Shown piece by piece: positions 1 to 7,337 of a DNA stretch of 29,364 bases. The position numbers were made by a program, and so were the translations under genes. Numbering within the stretch: the stretch's first letter is position 1; every line of letters starts with the position of its first letter. Origin of the DNA: Candidatus Cloacimonadota bacterium. Its GTDB lineage: Bacteria > Hydrothermota > E44-bin80. The DNA lies in the NCBI GenBank assembly GCA_004375785.1, contig SOKM01000336.1, positions 1-29,364 of the forward strand. The letters are read 5' to 3'. Under the pieces are notes generated by a model. The model had not been told where the DNA came from and made no database searches. It worked only from the letters and a program-made list of their open reading frames with translations.

Positions 1-101
1 GTATTGTTTTTTAAAAAATAACAACATTTCATGACCTTTATGCCCGCAATGACGGCGTTGGCTGATTATTTACGAATTCCCTTTATCCCTGTGGACTAAA
101 T

Positions 102-1157
102 TTATTTCTCGAGAACAAAATTAACCGGGAAATAATACCAGACAGCAACCGGTTTCCCATCTCTTTTTGCAGGGAAAAAAACGGAATGCTTTACTGCCTC
201 AATAGCTACACTATCAAACAGAGACGAAAGCTGCCTGACAACTTTAGTCTCCTTGACCATACCATCTCTGCCAATCAAAAGTCGTAATGAAACAACTCCT
301 TCCACACCTTTCTCTCTTTCGCTCTCAGGATAAGCAGGTATCACAGTCGTAATCGTTATAGGAGGGACATCATAGAATTCTAAAAGTCCAGCCTTTTCCT
401 TCTCTAAAGAACGAGATACAATAAAGTACTCAATTTGTTCTCCTAAGGCATCGTGTCCCTTTATGTCAACCTCTTCTCTCTCTCTGTCATAATAAAAACT
501 AACAACCCCGGGTCCAACCTTCTCCGGAACAGCAAACCCGTCTTTCTCTCCGGTTACAGGATTTATAACACTATTAAGGGTTTCCGACCAGATTACACTT
601 AAACTTTCTGGAAAAACATCCATCGAATCCCTATAGTGAATTATTTCCTCAGTTAATGCAATAATATTTAACCTGAGCTTTCTCGTAATATCTTGCCAGC
701 GATGGGTTTCCCAAAATTCATCACATTTCAATCTCCATACATATTTTTTTTCACCAATTGCAACCTTTTTTAATTCCATTTTTCCTGGAGCTATTTCACC
801 CTCTTTCGTTCTTCTGTAATACCCCAGTTGTTTGCCATCCTTCAGAAAAAGAAAAACATAGAAGGTGGCTTTTCCCTCGCTTATCTCTGACTCTCTGACA
901 ACAACCCTATCGATGAATCTCAGTGTAACGACGTATGTAAAATCAAGAAGATATGGGTCTATGTCACCCAAGCATAAAGATGCGGCTTTTTCATACGCCC
1001 CTTCATTAATCAAATTGAAGAATTTTGTTAGTGTTCTGGAGGGGTCCTCAACCCTTCTACAGTTCAAAAAAAGCATTAAAAAAATCAGTAGATTCTGGAA
1101 CAACCTGTTTTGAACAGGGAAAAGGCTAAATCTCTTTTTTCTCAGTAATCTCTTCAA
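102..1157 (-). CDS. TonB C-terminal domain protein with lipoprotein-like N-terminus
   Basis: The 351-residue product starts with a basic stretch and a hydrophobic segment ending LMLFLNC (about residues 23-33), which resembles a lipoprotein signal although Asn before the Cys is atypical. Residues about 40-140 look like an NTF2/DUF4878-type fold (weak). Residues about 165-205 (HYRDSMDVFPESL, INPVTGEKDGF) recall the C-terminal part of type II pseudopilins. Residues 265-351 form a TonB C-terminal domain (PAYPESEREKGVEGVV, then GRDGMVKETKVV, then FFPAKRDGKPV). A classical TonB has one N-terminal TM and a Pro-rich linker; here the linker is replaced by folded domains, so energy transduction to an outer-membrane receptor is uncertain. 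The TTG start at 1157 lies inside the end of the upstream GT4 gene (32-bp overlap), preceded by GAGGTG three bases away. The next in-frame ATG (1076) would remove most of the signal. It probably shares the transcript of the upstream gene. Confidence 0.7.
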   Translation of the reverse strand: MKRLLRKKRFSLFPVQNRLFQNLLIFLMLFLNCRRVEDPSRTLTKFFNLINEGAYEKAASLCLGDIDPYLLDFTYVVTLRFIDRVVVRESEISEGKATFYVFLFLKDGKQLGYYRRTKEGEIAPGKMELKKVAIGEKKYVWRLKCDEFWETHRWQDITRKLRLNIIALTEEIIHYRDSMDVFPESLSVIWSETLNSVINPVTGEKDGFAVPEKVGPGVVSFYYDREREEVDIKGHDALGEQIEYFIVSRSLEKEKAGLLEFYDVPPITITTVIPAYPESEREKGVEGVVSLRLLIGRDGMVKETKVVRQLSSLFDSVAIEAVKHSVFFPAKRDGKPVAVWYYFPVNFVLEK

Positions 1158-2223
1158 TTACACCTCTAAATTTTTCAATGAAATTTTCCTTGCTGAACTT
1201 TAAGGAGACTGCTCTTACCTTTTGGACATCAAAATCCTCCGGGTTAAATTTAAGCACAGTATCCATCAGCGCCTCAGAGGTTTGAGGAAAGAAGAAAACT
1301 CCATTCTTGCCTTCTTTTACAGTCTCTTTTGCTCCACCCCCCTTAAATGCAATAACTGGCGTCCCGCAGGCACCTGCTTCAAGTGGAACAATGCCAAAAT
1401 CTTCAAAAGTAGGAAAAATAACTGCTTTTGCCCTCCTGTAAAAACTCCTAATCTCTTCATCTGATCTCTTTCCCAGAAACTGTATATTGCGGTTTGCACT
1501 TCTATTAAGATTACCCTTTAATGAACCTTCTCCGATAATAAGGAGAGGAAACTTCATATCATTGAAAGCACTGATTGCAATATCGATTCTTTTATAAGGT
1601 CGCAATCTTGAAACTATAATAAAGAAATCTTCTTTCTTAACCTTTTTATCAGGGGTAAAAAAATCGGTATTAACGGGTGGATAAATTAGCATTGGTTTAA
1701 TCCCATAGAATTTTTCTATCCTTTTTGACACTGTTTTTGATATAGTAACAATGATATCAGGTCTCCTGCTCGTGTTTTCATCCCATAAACGGATCCAATG
1801 AAGTCCAAGTGAAAGTAATACCTTGCTTAATCCTTTTCTTGCTTTTAGCAAAGGTTGGTATGAATTCCATGCAAATCGCATTGGATTCAACATATAGTTA
1901 ATATGGATTGTTGAGGGAAGGGTAATTATTCCTTTTGACCAGGCGCTTGAAATGGAGATAACAAGGTCATAACTATTAAGGTCAAAACTTTCGATTGCAA
2001 GAGGCATAAGAAAAAAATACTTCTCATACTGGTATCTCACAAAGGGAAATCTTGTTAAAAAACTCTCCTTTATGTTCCAGTTCTTGAAATGCTCAGGCAT
2101 CCTGGTGCGGTCATAGATAAGGGTATAAACAGGTGCTTCTGGAAATAATTCATGTAAAACCTCTAAAACCCTTTCAGCTCCACCATATTGATTAAGATAA
2201 TCATGTACAATTGCAACCTTCAT
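1126..2223 (-). CDS. GT4 glycosyltransferase, WbaZ/mannosyltransferase-like
   Basis: The 365-residue retaining GT-B glycosyltransferase transfers a nucleotide-activated sugar at the cytoplasmic face of the membrane. The N-terminal domain opens with MKVAIVHDYL and GGAERVL (residues 14-20). The donor-binding C-terminal domain shows SRLRPYKRID (205-214) and the EX7E motif E274-E282 within PTFEDFGIVPLEAG. The N-terminal pattern (HDYLNQYGGAERVLE and a long Y/F-rich acceptor region at 60-125) is the one seen in the WbaZ-like mannosyltransferase subgroup; the sugar itself is inferred, not shown. The ATG at 2223 is supported by GAGAGG five bases upstream and by a good sigma-70 promoter ending about 30 bases upstream. 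It overlaps the start of the TonB-domain gene downstream. Confidence 0.88.
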   Translation of the reverse strand: MKVAIVHDYLNQYGGAERVLEVLHELFPEAPVYTLIYDRTRMPEHFKNWNIKESFLTRFPFVRYQYEKYFFLMPLAIESFDLNSYDLVISISSAWSKGIITLPSTIHINYMLNPMRFAWNSYQPLLKARKGLSKVLLSLGLHWIRLWDENTSRRPDIIVTISKTVSKRIEKFYGIKPMLIYPPVNTDFFTPDKKVKKEDFFIIVSRLRPYKRIDIAISAFNDMKFPLLIIGEGSLKGNLNRSANRNIQFLGKRSDEEIRSFYRRAKAVIFPTFEDFGIVPLEAGACGTPVIAFKGGGAKETVKEGKNGVFFFPQTSEALMDTVLKFNPEDFDVQKVRAVSLKFSKENFIEKFRGVIEEITEKKEI

Positions 2224-2255
2224 AAGAACCTCTCATTATCTATTCTCATATTTCT

Positions 2256-2284
2256 CTTATAACAGACAAAATCCTCACAGTCAA
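2256..2284 (-). promoter_or_regulatory. Sigma-70-type promoter for the GT4/TonB-domain pair
   Basis: On the minus strand TTGACT (2284-2279) is followed by a 17-base spacer and TATAAG (2261-2256). Each hexamer matches five of six consensus positions. It lies 33 bases before the ATG at 2223, which carries its own ribosome site. Confidence 0.7.
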
Positions 2285-2345
2285 GAAAATTTTGCCACGA
2301 AGGCACGGAGACACAAAGATTTAATTAATCTTTTTTGTCTCATCC

Positions 2346-3512
2346 TTAACCTGCCAGTATTTCCTCTATCCTTTCTATAAGGATATGACTATCAAACCTC
2401 TCTCTTACATCATCCTTTGCTCTATGCACAACTTTTTTATAGAACGCTCTATCGTCAAGCAGTTTAGTTAGTGCATACTCAAGTCCGCCAATATCAAATG
2501 GAGGAACGAGTTGTCCTGCATTACTCCTTAATATCTCACCTGTTGCACCATTATCAAAGGCAACAATTGGCGTTCCTGCTACCATAGCCTCTATTAAGAC
2601 GCGTCCAAAAGGTTCAGGCTCACAAGGCGTATGAAGTAAAATATCAATATCATACATTATTCCTGGAATATCCCATCTGAACCCTGTAAAAAAAACCCTT
2701 TTTTCAAGACCAAATTCCCTGACAAGGCTTAGAAGCTTCTCATTGTAATCAGACTCCTTAAAAAGCGTTTTACCAATAATAAAGAAATAGAGATTATCCA
2801 ATCTTTTTACAAGTTTTCTCGCAACATAAATAAGATATTCTTGTCCTTTCCATCTCGCTATCTGTCCAACACATGCAATGATTTTTGAATTCTGAGGAAG
2901 TCCATACTCTTTCCTTAGATTAGTTTTTGAATTCTTTCGTTTTTCTTCAAAACCTAAAACATCAATTGCGTTATATACAACCTTAACCTTTCTATTAATT
3001 CTTTCTGCTATCTTGAATTGTGCTGCAACTGCCCTTGAGATTGAAATAATATTCTTTGTAAACTGAATTCCGAGAAACTTCACAGTTTTTTTTATATAGC
3101 CTTCATTTAAGATGTCCCTGAAGTGCCAGACAACAGGAATATGAGAAAAAAGACCTGCTAAAAGACCAATAAGATGCGCCTTCTGGCTGTTTGTGTAAAT
3201 AAGGTCTATCTTCTTTCTTTTAATAAAGGAAACAAGTTGAAGTATCCCTGGGAAGGAGGTGATGAAAGATAATAGAAGAAAAAGGATGCCAGTCTTTGTC
3301 CTTTTCCTCTCCAATATCATTTCAGGAATTACAATATATTCGGTCTCAACACCTTTCGTTCTTGCTTCTTTGGAAAGAGGACCAGGCTCAGGAGTAATAA
3401 GAAATGGTTCAAACTTCTTTCTGTTAATCTTCTCAAGAATAAGAAGCAGGCTTCTCTCTCCACCACTCATCTTTGAAGTATGGTCAAAAAAAAGTATCCT
3501 CTTCTTCCTCAT
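2346..3512 (-). CDS. GT4 family glycosyltransferase
   Basis: This is a GT-B, GT4 glycosyltransferase of about 388 residues. Visible features, counted from the upstream TTG at 3518: MSGGERSLL (about 17-25) in the N-terminal Rossmann domain, VGQIARWKGQEYLI (about 217-230) at the donor domain, and the EX7E pair E302-E310 in EPEPFGRVLIEAMVAGTP. These are the standard phosphate- and nucleotide-sugar-contacting positions of the family; donor and acceptor cannot be told. I place the start at the ATG at 3512 (MRKKRILFFDH) instead of the in-frame TTG at 3518, as the ATG leads straight into the first beta strand. Neither start has a clear Shine-Dalgarno sequence. The gene stands alone, with about 120 bp downstream and 210 bp upstream. 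Confidence 0.85.
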   Translation of the reverse strand: MRKKRILFFDHTSKMSGGERSLLLILEKINRKKFEPFLITPEPGPLSKEARTKGVETEYIVIPEMILERKRTKTGILFLLLSFITSFPGILQLVSFIKRKKIDLIYTNSQKAHLIGLLAGLFSHIPVVWHFRDILNEGYIKKTVKFLGIQFTKNIISISRAVAAQFKIAERINRKVKVVYNAIDVLGFEEKRKNSKTNLRKEYGLPQNSKIIACVGQIARWKGQEYLIYVARKLVKRLDNLYFFIIGKTLFKESDYNEKLLSLVREFGLEKRVFFTGFRWDIPGIMYDIDILLHTPCEPEPFGRVLIEAMVAGTPIVAFDNGATGEILRSNAGQLVPPFDIGGLEYALTKLLDDRAFYKKVVHRAKDDVRERFDSHILIERIEEILAG

Positions 3513-3540
3513 TACCAAATCAAATTACGCCAACCATCTA

Positions 3541-3567
3541 TTTTACAAAATGTCAGCATCTGTAAAA
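3541..3567. repeat. Hairpin-forming inverted repeat upstream of GT4
   Basis: TTTTACA at 3541-3547 pairs perfectly with TGTAAAA at 3561-3567 across a 13-base loop. On the minus strand the same stretch contains TTTACA and TAAAAT separated by 15 bases, so it could double as a weak promoter with a short spacer for the gene starting at 3512. Confidence 0.4.
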
Positions 3568-3662
3568 CCTTTCTACACCCTTTATTCCCTTACTAATTGA
3601 CTAATTACTGCCCCTTCCTCCCCTTCACTATCCTTCCACCCAAAGACTCCAAATAAAACTTG

Positions 3663-3680
3663 CACATTTCATGAAATGTG
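3663..3680. repeat. Perfect 18-bp palindrome
   Basis: CACATTTCATGAAATGTG is a perfect self-complementary 18-mer in the 210-bp gap between two GT4 genes. It lies 43 bp downstream of the stop of neither gene in particular: the flanking gene ends are at 3723 and 3512. It shares the core ACATTTCAT with units of the mini-hairpin arrays (compare 12215-12227). It could be an operator or a decayed repeat. The rest of the gap is pyrimidine-rich with no ORF. Confidence 0.5.
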
Positions 3681-3722
3681 GAAGTCTCACTTTATCAAAA
3701 TTGAGATGGACAATATTTCCTC

Positions 3723-4844
3723 TCAAACATTTAACAATTTTTTTTCAAGTACTTCTTCATAGATACACAGTATCTCATCACTTTTCCTTTCCCAGGTAAA
3801 TTTCCTTGCCTTATTCCTTGCTCTCTCTGAGAAAGACTTTAGTCCTTTCTCTATTAGAAGCATAATAAAAGAGGAAAGTTCTTTTTCATCCCCCACGTCC
3901 CTCATAATATATCCTGTCTTTCCTTCTTCAATAAGCTCCGATGCTCCAACCTGCCTGCTTACGATTACGGGTAGGCCCATCGCCATTGCTTCAAGCACAG
4001 GATACCCAAAAGATTCATAAAGGCTCGGAAGAACAAGCATATCAGAAATAGCATAGTAAGGAATAATATCCTTTTTAAATCCTGTAAAGATAATCTTATC
4101 CCTCACCCCATATTGTTCTGAAAGACATTGATACTTTTTTATATCACCCACACCCACTACAAGAAGCACTGCATTGTTTCTTAGAAGTGAAAGTGATTTT
4201 ATAATGCATGCAAGACCTTTTCTTCCCCACTGCCCCCCCACAAAAAGAAGAACTGCGGAATTATCATCAATCCCCATTTCCTTTCTTTTAGTTTTTTTCA
4301 TAGTGATATCTACTGGCTGGAAAAATTTCTTGTCAATACCAGGATAAATTACCATTGTCTCTTTTATATCGTATGCACTCTTTATCTCTTCAGCAAGTAA
4401 AGAGGAAACAGCAATAACCTTCTTTGCATTATTAAAACTTATCTTCTGAAACCCTGAAGCAACTCTTGTTCTAATTTTCCAGTAAAACCTCCGCAGCAAA
4501 GAAAAATCACTAAAAAGATTATCAATCCTTGAGAGAAGTCTTTTCTGGCACATATGAACAGTAACTACATCCGGGTATAAAAAGAGCGGTCCCATAGAAT
4601 GGATAATATCGAAAGAAGCCTGCTTTATTCTCCTGTTCAGGAAATACATAAAACTGTTCACTGAAAAGAGATCCTTTTTAAAAACAGCAGGTATCAAATG
4701 AATCTCTGCATCAGAACTCCCAGCAAATTTATTTGTGAAAAGATGAACTTCAACCTTTTCTGAAAGATACTTAACCAGTTCGTATGCATATCTTTCAACA
4801 CCACCGTATTCAAAAGTTCTGAAAGAAACGACAGCAACCTTCAT
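3723..4844 (-). CDS. GT4 family glycosyltransferase
   Basis: The product is a 373-residue GT-B fold glycosyltransferase. The N-terminus MKVAVVSFRTFEYGGVERYA carries the Gly-Gly loop (residues 14-15). The donor domain begins around LLFVGGQWGRKGL (199-211) and holds the EX7E motif E277-E285 in LYESFGYPVLEAMAMGLPV. HSMGPLF (82-88) and HMCQKRLL (97-104) belong to the acceptor-side domain, as in many O-antigen and capsule GT4 enzymes. Sugar specificity is unknown. The ATG at 4844 has only a weak purine-rich site upstream. The last residues (LEKKLLNV) run into the intergenic region. It stands alone between repeat-rich gaps. Confidence 0.86.
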   Translation of the reverse strand: MKVAVVSFRTFEYGGVERYAYELVKYLSEKVEVHLFTNKFAGSSDAEIHLIPAVFKKDLFSVNSFMYFLNRRIKQASFDIIHSMGPLFLYPDVVTVHMCQKRLLSRIDNLFSDFSLLRRFYWKIRTRVASGFQKISFNNAKKVIAVSSLLAEEIKSAYDIKETMVIYPGIDKKFFQPVDITMKKTKRKEMGIDDNSAVLLFVGGQWGRKGLACIIKSLSLLRNNAVLLVVGVGDIKKYQCLSEQYGVRDKIIFTGFKKDIIPYYAISDMLVLPSLYESFGYPVLEAMAMGLPVIVSRQVGASELIEEGKTGYIMRDVGDEKELSSFIMLLIEKGLKSFSERARNKARKFTWERKSDEILCIYEEVLEKKLLNV

Positions 4845-4867
4845 ATCTGGTCTTTTTAATCTATTTG

Positions 4868-4895
4868 GTTATAACGACATTCGAGAATGAGTGAA
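4868..4895 (-). promoter_or_regulatory. Weak candidate promoter for the GT4 gene ending at 3723
   Basis: On the minus strand TTCACT (4895-4890), a 16-base spacer and TATAAC (4873-4868) lie 23 bases before the ATG at 4844. The -10 is good and the -35 poor (four of six), and it falls within repeat-like sequence. Confidence 0.3.
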
Positions 4896-4993
4896 TGAGT
4901 AAATGGGTAGATGGGAAACTCACATACTCACCAACTCATTTACACATATTCTGGCCTTTTTAGTTTACTTAGTTTGTTGAGTTTACTTAGTTT
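4885..4993. repeat. Degenerate AT-rich repeats (GAGTAAAT / AGTTTACTT family)
   Basis: This is the left half of the 397-bp gene-free gap between 4845 and 5241. GAATGAGTGAATGAGTAAAT-type sequence (from 4885) is answered by an imperfect inverted copy (about 4923-4955). It is followed by an exact 14-bp direct repeat AGTTTACTTAGTTT at 4962-4975 and 4980-4993, an 18-bp period. No ORF is credible here. The remainder of the gap holds the hairpins and array listed next. Confidence 0.5.
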
Positions 4994-5034
4994 ACACAGT
5001 TGCTTTCGTTTCGTTCGTTTGAAATGTTTTAACC

Positions 5035-5047
5035 GTTCCGCAGGAAC
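5035..5047 (+). repeat. GCA-triloop hairpin
   Basis: GTTCC-GCA-GGAAC forms a perfect 5-bp stem with a three-base GNA loop. Outer flanks GAAATGTT (5021-5028) and AACATTTC (5045-5052) are also mutually complementary, giving an alternative extended fold. The same 13-mer recurs at 29164-29176. Confidence 0.7.
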
Positions 5048-5095
5048 ATTTCTCTGGTCTTTTTCGTCTGTTTGGTCTTATTAGTTTATTTGGTT

Positions 5096-5221
5096 ACAGC
5101 GAAGCGTTCTATTACAGTGAAATGTTAGTTCACAGCCGAAGGCGTTTAGTCACAACGAAGTGTCTGACTCACAGCATCTGCGTTTATTACAGCGAAGCGT
5201 CATATTCCGTTGCGTAGCAAC
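5096..5221 (+). repeat. Mini-hairpin array 1 (six units plus terminal hairpin)
   Basis: Six units of form ACA-stem-loop-stem'-GTT/GTC start at 5096, 5114, 5132, 5152, 5171 and 5189 (18-20 bp apart). Their cores are GC-GAA-GC, GT-GAA-AT, GCC-GAA-GGC, AC-GAA-GT, GCA-TC-TGC and GC-GAA-GC. The stems differ but remain paired (one G-T wobble). The array ends with a longer hairpin GTTGC-GTA-GCAAC at 5209-5221. No reading frame is conserved through it. Function is unknown; it lies downstream (3') of the GT9 gene. Confidence 0.75.
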
Positions 5222-5241
5222 ATTTCTTTGGTTGACATAGT

Positions 5242-6366
5242 TTATTTAGTTTGGTTGGCAAGAAGAGCTTGGGCAGCAGCAAGCACGTCTTCAACGGCAA
5301 TTTCCTTAAGGCATTTGAAATTATAACGACAGTTGGGGGTCCGAAAATTGTAGCAAGGTGAACAGGGAAGTTCTTTCCTTACAAGCCTCGACTTTACACC
5401 CCACGCTTTATTCTTTGCAGGATTTGTAGGTCCGTATATTACCACAGACGGAACACTTGATATTGCAGCCAGGTGAACAAGCGACGTATCATTCGCAATA
5501 ATAAGGTCAAAATACTTGAGAAAATGAGTGATTTGAGGAAGGGTTAATCTTTCCTTAAGAATTTTAAGTCTATTGTGTTTGATTGATTTCTCAATATACT
5601 CTATCTCTTCCTTCTCTTCTTCTGTCCCCACAATTACTACTTTCCAGCCCTTCTGAAGTAATCTTTCAGTGAGTGCTTTAAACTTCCCCATATCCCATCT
5701 TTTGAACAACTGTTTTTTACCTGAACCTGGTTGGATTGCAACAAGAGGCCAATCTTCCCTACCCATAAAAAAATGGTTCACTGCTCCCTCAGCTATTTTT
5801 CTATCATTTTCTGAAATATCAATTGCAAGTGGTTCTTCATCTGTATCAACAAAAAGAGCTTGTGCTATTCGATTGTTCGTTAAGACCTCGTGTTCTTTCC
5901 TTTCCCCTATTCTTATGTTGTTAAGAAATCCTCTAAATCCCCTGTCCATACCAATGCGAACCTTTGCGCCAGATAAAAATGCAATAAATGACGTTAAGAA
6001 TGTAGGTGACATTGAATTGGATAGGACAATATCGGGTTTAAACCTCTTTACAAGAAAGAGTAATTTTATTAGCCTCTTCAGAGAAGGATTGCCATTAATG
6101 GTAATAAAACAATCTACAGACTTAAAGAACATTGAGCTTGCAAAAGGAGGGAATGAACAAATTGCAAGATGTGCATCAGGAAATCTCTCTCTAATACCAT
6201 AGAGTGCGGGTGAAAAAAGAACATAGTTTCCAATCCCCCCCCATAAGAGAATTCCTATCCGCTCAGGTTTGTTAATCTTTGCCGGTTCTCTTACAAGTGG
6301 TCTTATGAAAAATCCAACGAGTGAAATAATTAACTTTATGAAATTACGAAGTATTAAATTTATCAC
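5242..6366 (-). CDS. GT9 family heptosyltransferase-like glycosyltransferase
   Basis: The 374-residue product matches the GT9 (ADP-heptose:LPS heptosyltransferase, WaaC/WaaF/RfaF) family. It has the N-terminal loop ILLWGGIGNYVLFSPAL (39-55), the donor-domain motif IQPGSGKKQLFKRWD (211-225), and the C-terminal NDTSLVHLAA (292-301) with VIYGPTNP. A C-terminal Cys set (C335, C338, C346, C352; PCSPCY) is common in GT9 proteins of uncultured phyla. It would add heptose or a related sugar to a lipid-linked core on the cytoplasmic side. The GTG start at 6366 directly follows the stop of the upstream GT2 gene, with AGAGGA five bases upstream. The final NQTK is encoded by the repeat-like sequence bordering array 1. 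Confidence 0.88.
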   Translation of the reverse strand: MINLILRNFIKLIISLVGFFIRPLVREPAKINKPERIGILLWGGIGNYVLFSPALYGIRERFPDAHLAICSFPPFASSMFFKSVDCFITINGNPSLKRLIKLLFLVKRFKPDIVLSNSMSPTFLTSFIAFLSGAKVRIGMDRGFRGFLNNIRIGERKEHEVLTNNRIAQALFVDTDEEPLAIDISENDRKIAEGAVNHFFMGREDWPLVAIQPGSGKKQLFKRWDMGKFKALTERLLQKGWKVVIVGTEEEKEEIEYIEKSIKHNRLKILKERLTLPQITHFLKYFDLIIANDTSLVHLAAISSVPSVVIYGPTNPAKNKAWGVKSRLVRKELPCSPCYNFRTPNCRYNFKCLKEIAVEDVLAAAQALLANQTK

Positions 6367-7278
6367 TTACATCCTCTTTCCTCTTTTTATATATGTAAGG
6401 AATCCTTTTATCTTTCCAATTTGAGAGATGGAAAACGTACAGAAACTACTTTCATTTCTTTTAATGACCCAGAAAGGAAAACGGATAAAACCTGGGGACG
6501 AACCATCACCTATTAAAAAAAAGAATATGATAGCCAAGACTCTATCCTTACCCCTTAAATATTTCATAAACAGATAAACTGTGTTGTGACCATACCAATA
6601 AGTCCAGAGGGGTGGGGAATGCTCCATATTGTCTTTGATATGGGACACCTCAATTTCGGGGTCATAGATTATCCTCAACCCATTTCTCATCAAATTAAAA
6701 AAAATATCCTGCTCCCACCTGACAAATCCAACGAGGTGTTTATCAAGTGCCTTTAAATATCTTTTCCTTACAGCCATATTACAGCCTTTTAAGAACATTA
6801 CTTCTCTTTTTTTGCATCCTCTATGCTGGTTTCCAGCAATGTATCCTTTCCATCTCAAAATTCCCACCTCTTCTGTTTCAGGAAGATTAATTTTTTTGCT
6901 GTGAAAAACAATCACATCCTTACCACCGCAGGCACAAACATCTTTATCTTCAAACTGTATAATGATTCTTGATAGCCATTCACTTTTTACAATTATGTCT
7001 TCATCGAGAAAAGCAATAATGTCACCCACTGATGCTTTTATGCCATAATTGAGAATCTCAGACATCCTCTCCATTTTCTTCAACGGAAGAGAAATAATTT
7101 TCAAAGTCTTTTTTTCCTTAATCGAAGAGATTATGTTTATAGTTTCAGAATCATCTGAATCAAACATCACAATCACTTCCTCAGGCAGATAGACCTGAAC
7201 CATCAGGGAAGTGAGACATCTCTTAAGTTTTTGCGGATTATGATAGGTTGGAATAAGAATGGAAACTTTTAGTTTCAT
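6367..7278 (-). CDS. GT2 family glycosyltransferase
   Basis: The 303-residue inverting GT-A glycosyltransferase has the nucleotide-binding start VSILIPTYHNPQKLKRCL (5-22), an acidic DSDD (40-43), and the metal-binding DXD equivalent D92-E93-D94 in AFLDEDI. Later it has the conserved GCNMAVRKRYL and WEQDIFFNLM segments, where W-E-x-D marks the acceptor site. The C-terminal third is hydrophobic (about residues 245-275) and could associate with the membrane. It sits immediately upstream of the GT9 gene with no gap, so the two are almost surely co-translated. Start is the ATG at 7278, with a weak ribosome site; a hairpin element lies just upstream. Confidence 0.87.
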   Translation of the reverse strand: MKLKVSILIPTYHNPQKLKRCLTSLMVQVYLPEEVIVMFDSDDSETINIISSIKEKKTLKIISLPLKKMERMSEILNYGIKASVGDIIAFLDEDIIVKSEWLSRIIIQFEDKDVCACGGKDVIVFHSKKINLPETEEVGILRWKGYIAGNQHRGCKKREVMFLKGCNMAVRKRYLKALDKHLVGFVRWEQDIFFNLMRNGLRIIYDPEIEVSHIKDNMEHSPPLWTYWYGHNTVYLFMKYLRGKDRVLAIIFFFLIGDGSSPGFIRFPFWVIKRNESSFCTFSISQIGKIKGFLTYIKRGKRM

Positions 7279-7292
7279 TCAGTCCATTTAGT

Positions 7293-7322
7293 CCCAGTGA
7301 AATATGCTTCGCATTTCACGGG
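7293..7322. repeat. Interrupted palindrome with GAA/TTC triloop
   Basis: This 30-bp element lies between a GT4 stop and a GT2 start. GTGAAAT (7297-7303) pairs with ATTTCAC (7313-7319) and CCC (7293-7295) with GGG (7320-7322). The centre ATGC-TTC-GCAT (7304-7314) is a 4-bp stem whose minus strand has a GAA triloop. Its two arms reappear at 23796-23859 separated by inserted sequence. Confidence 0.6.
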
Positions 7323-7337
7323 ATAAATCTTTTTGGT

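Noticed and set aside
5096..5201. Possible CRISPR array
   Set aside because: Units are 13-17 bp with 3-7 bp between them, the repeats vary in sequence and there are no spacers of CRISPR length or cas genes.
5234..5262. TTGACA on the plus strand near 5234 as a promoter
   Set aside because: No plus-strand gene follows and no -10 at proper spacing; it lies in repeat sequence at the end of the GT9 gene.
5669..6202. Long plus-strand open frame opposite the GT9 gene (177 codons)
   Set aside because: It is antisense to a clear GT9 coding sequence and shows no domain or ribosome site of its own.
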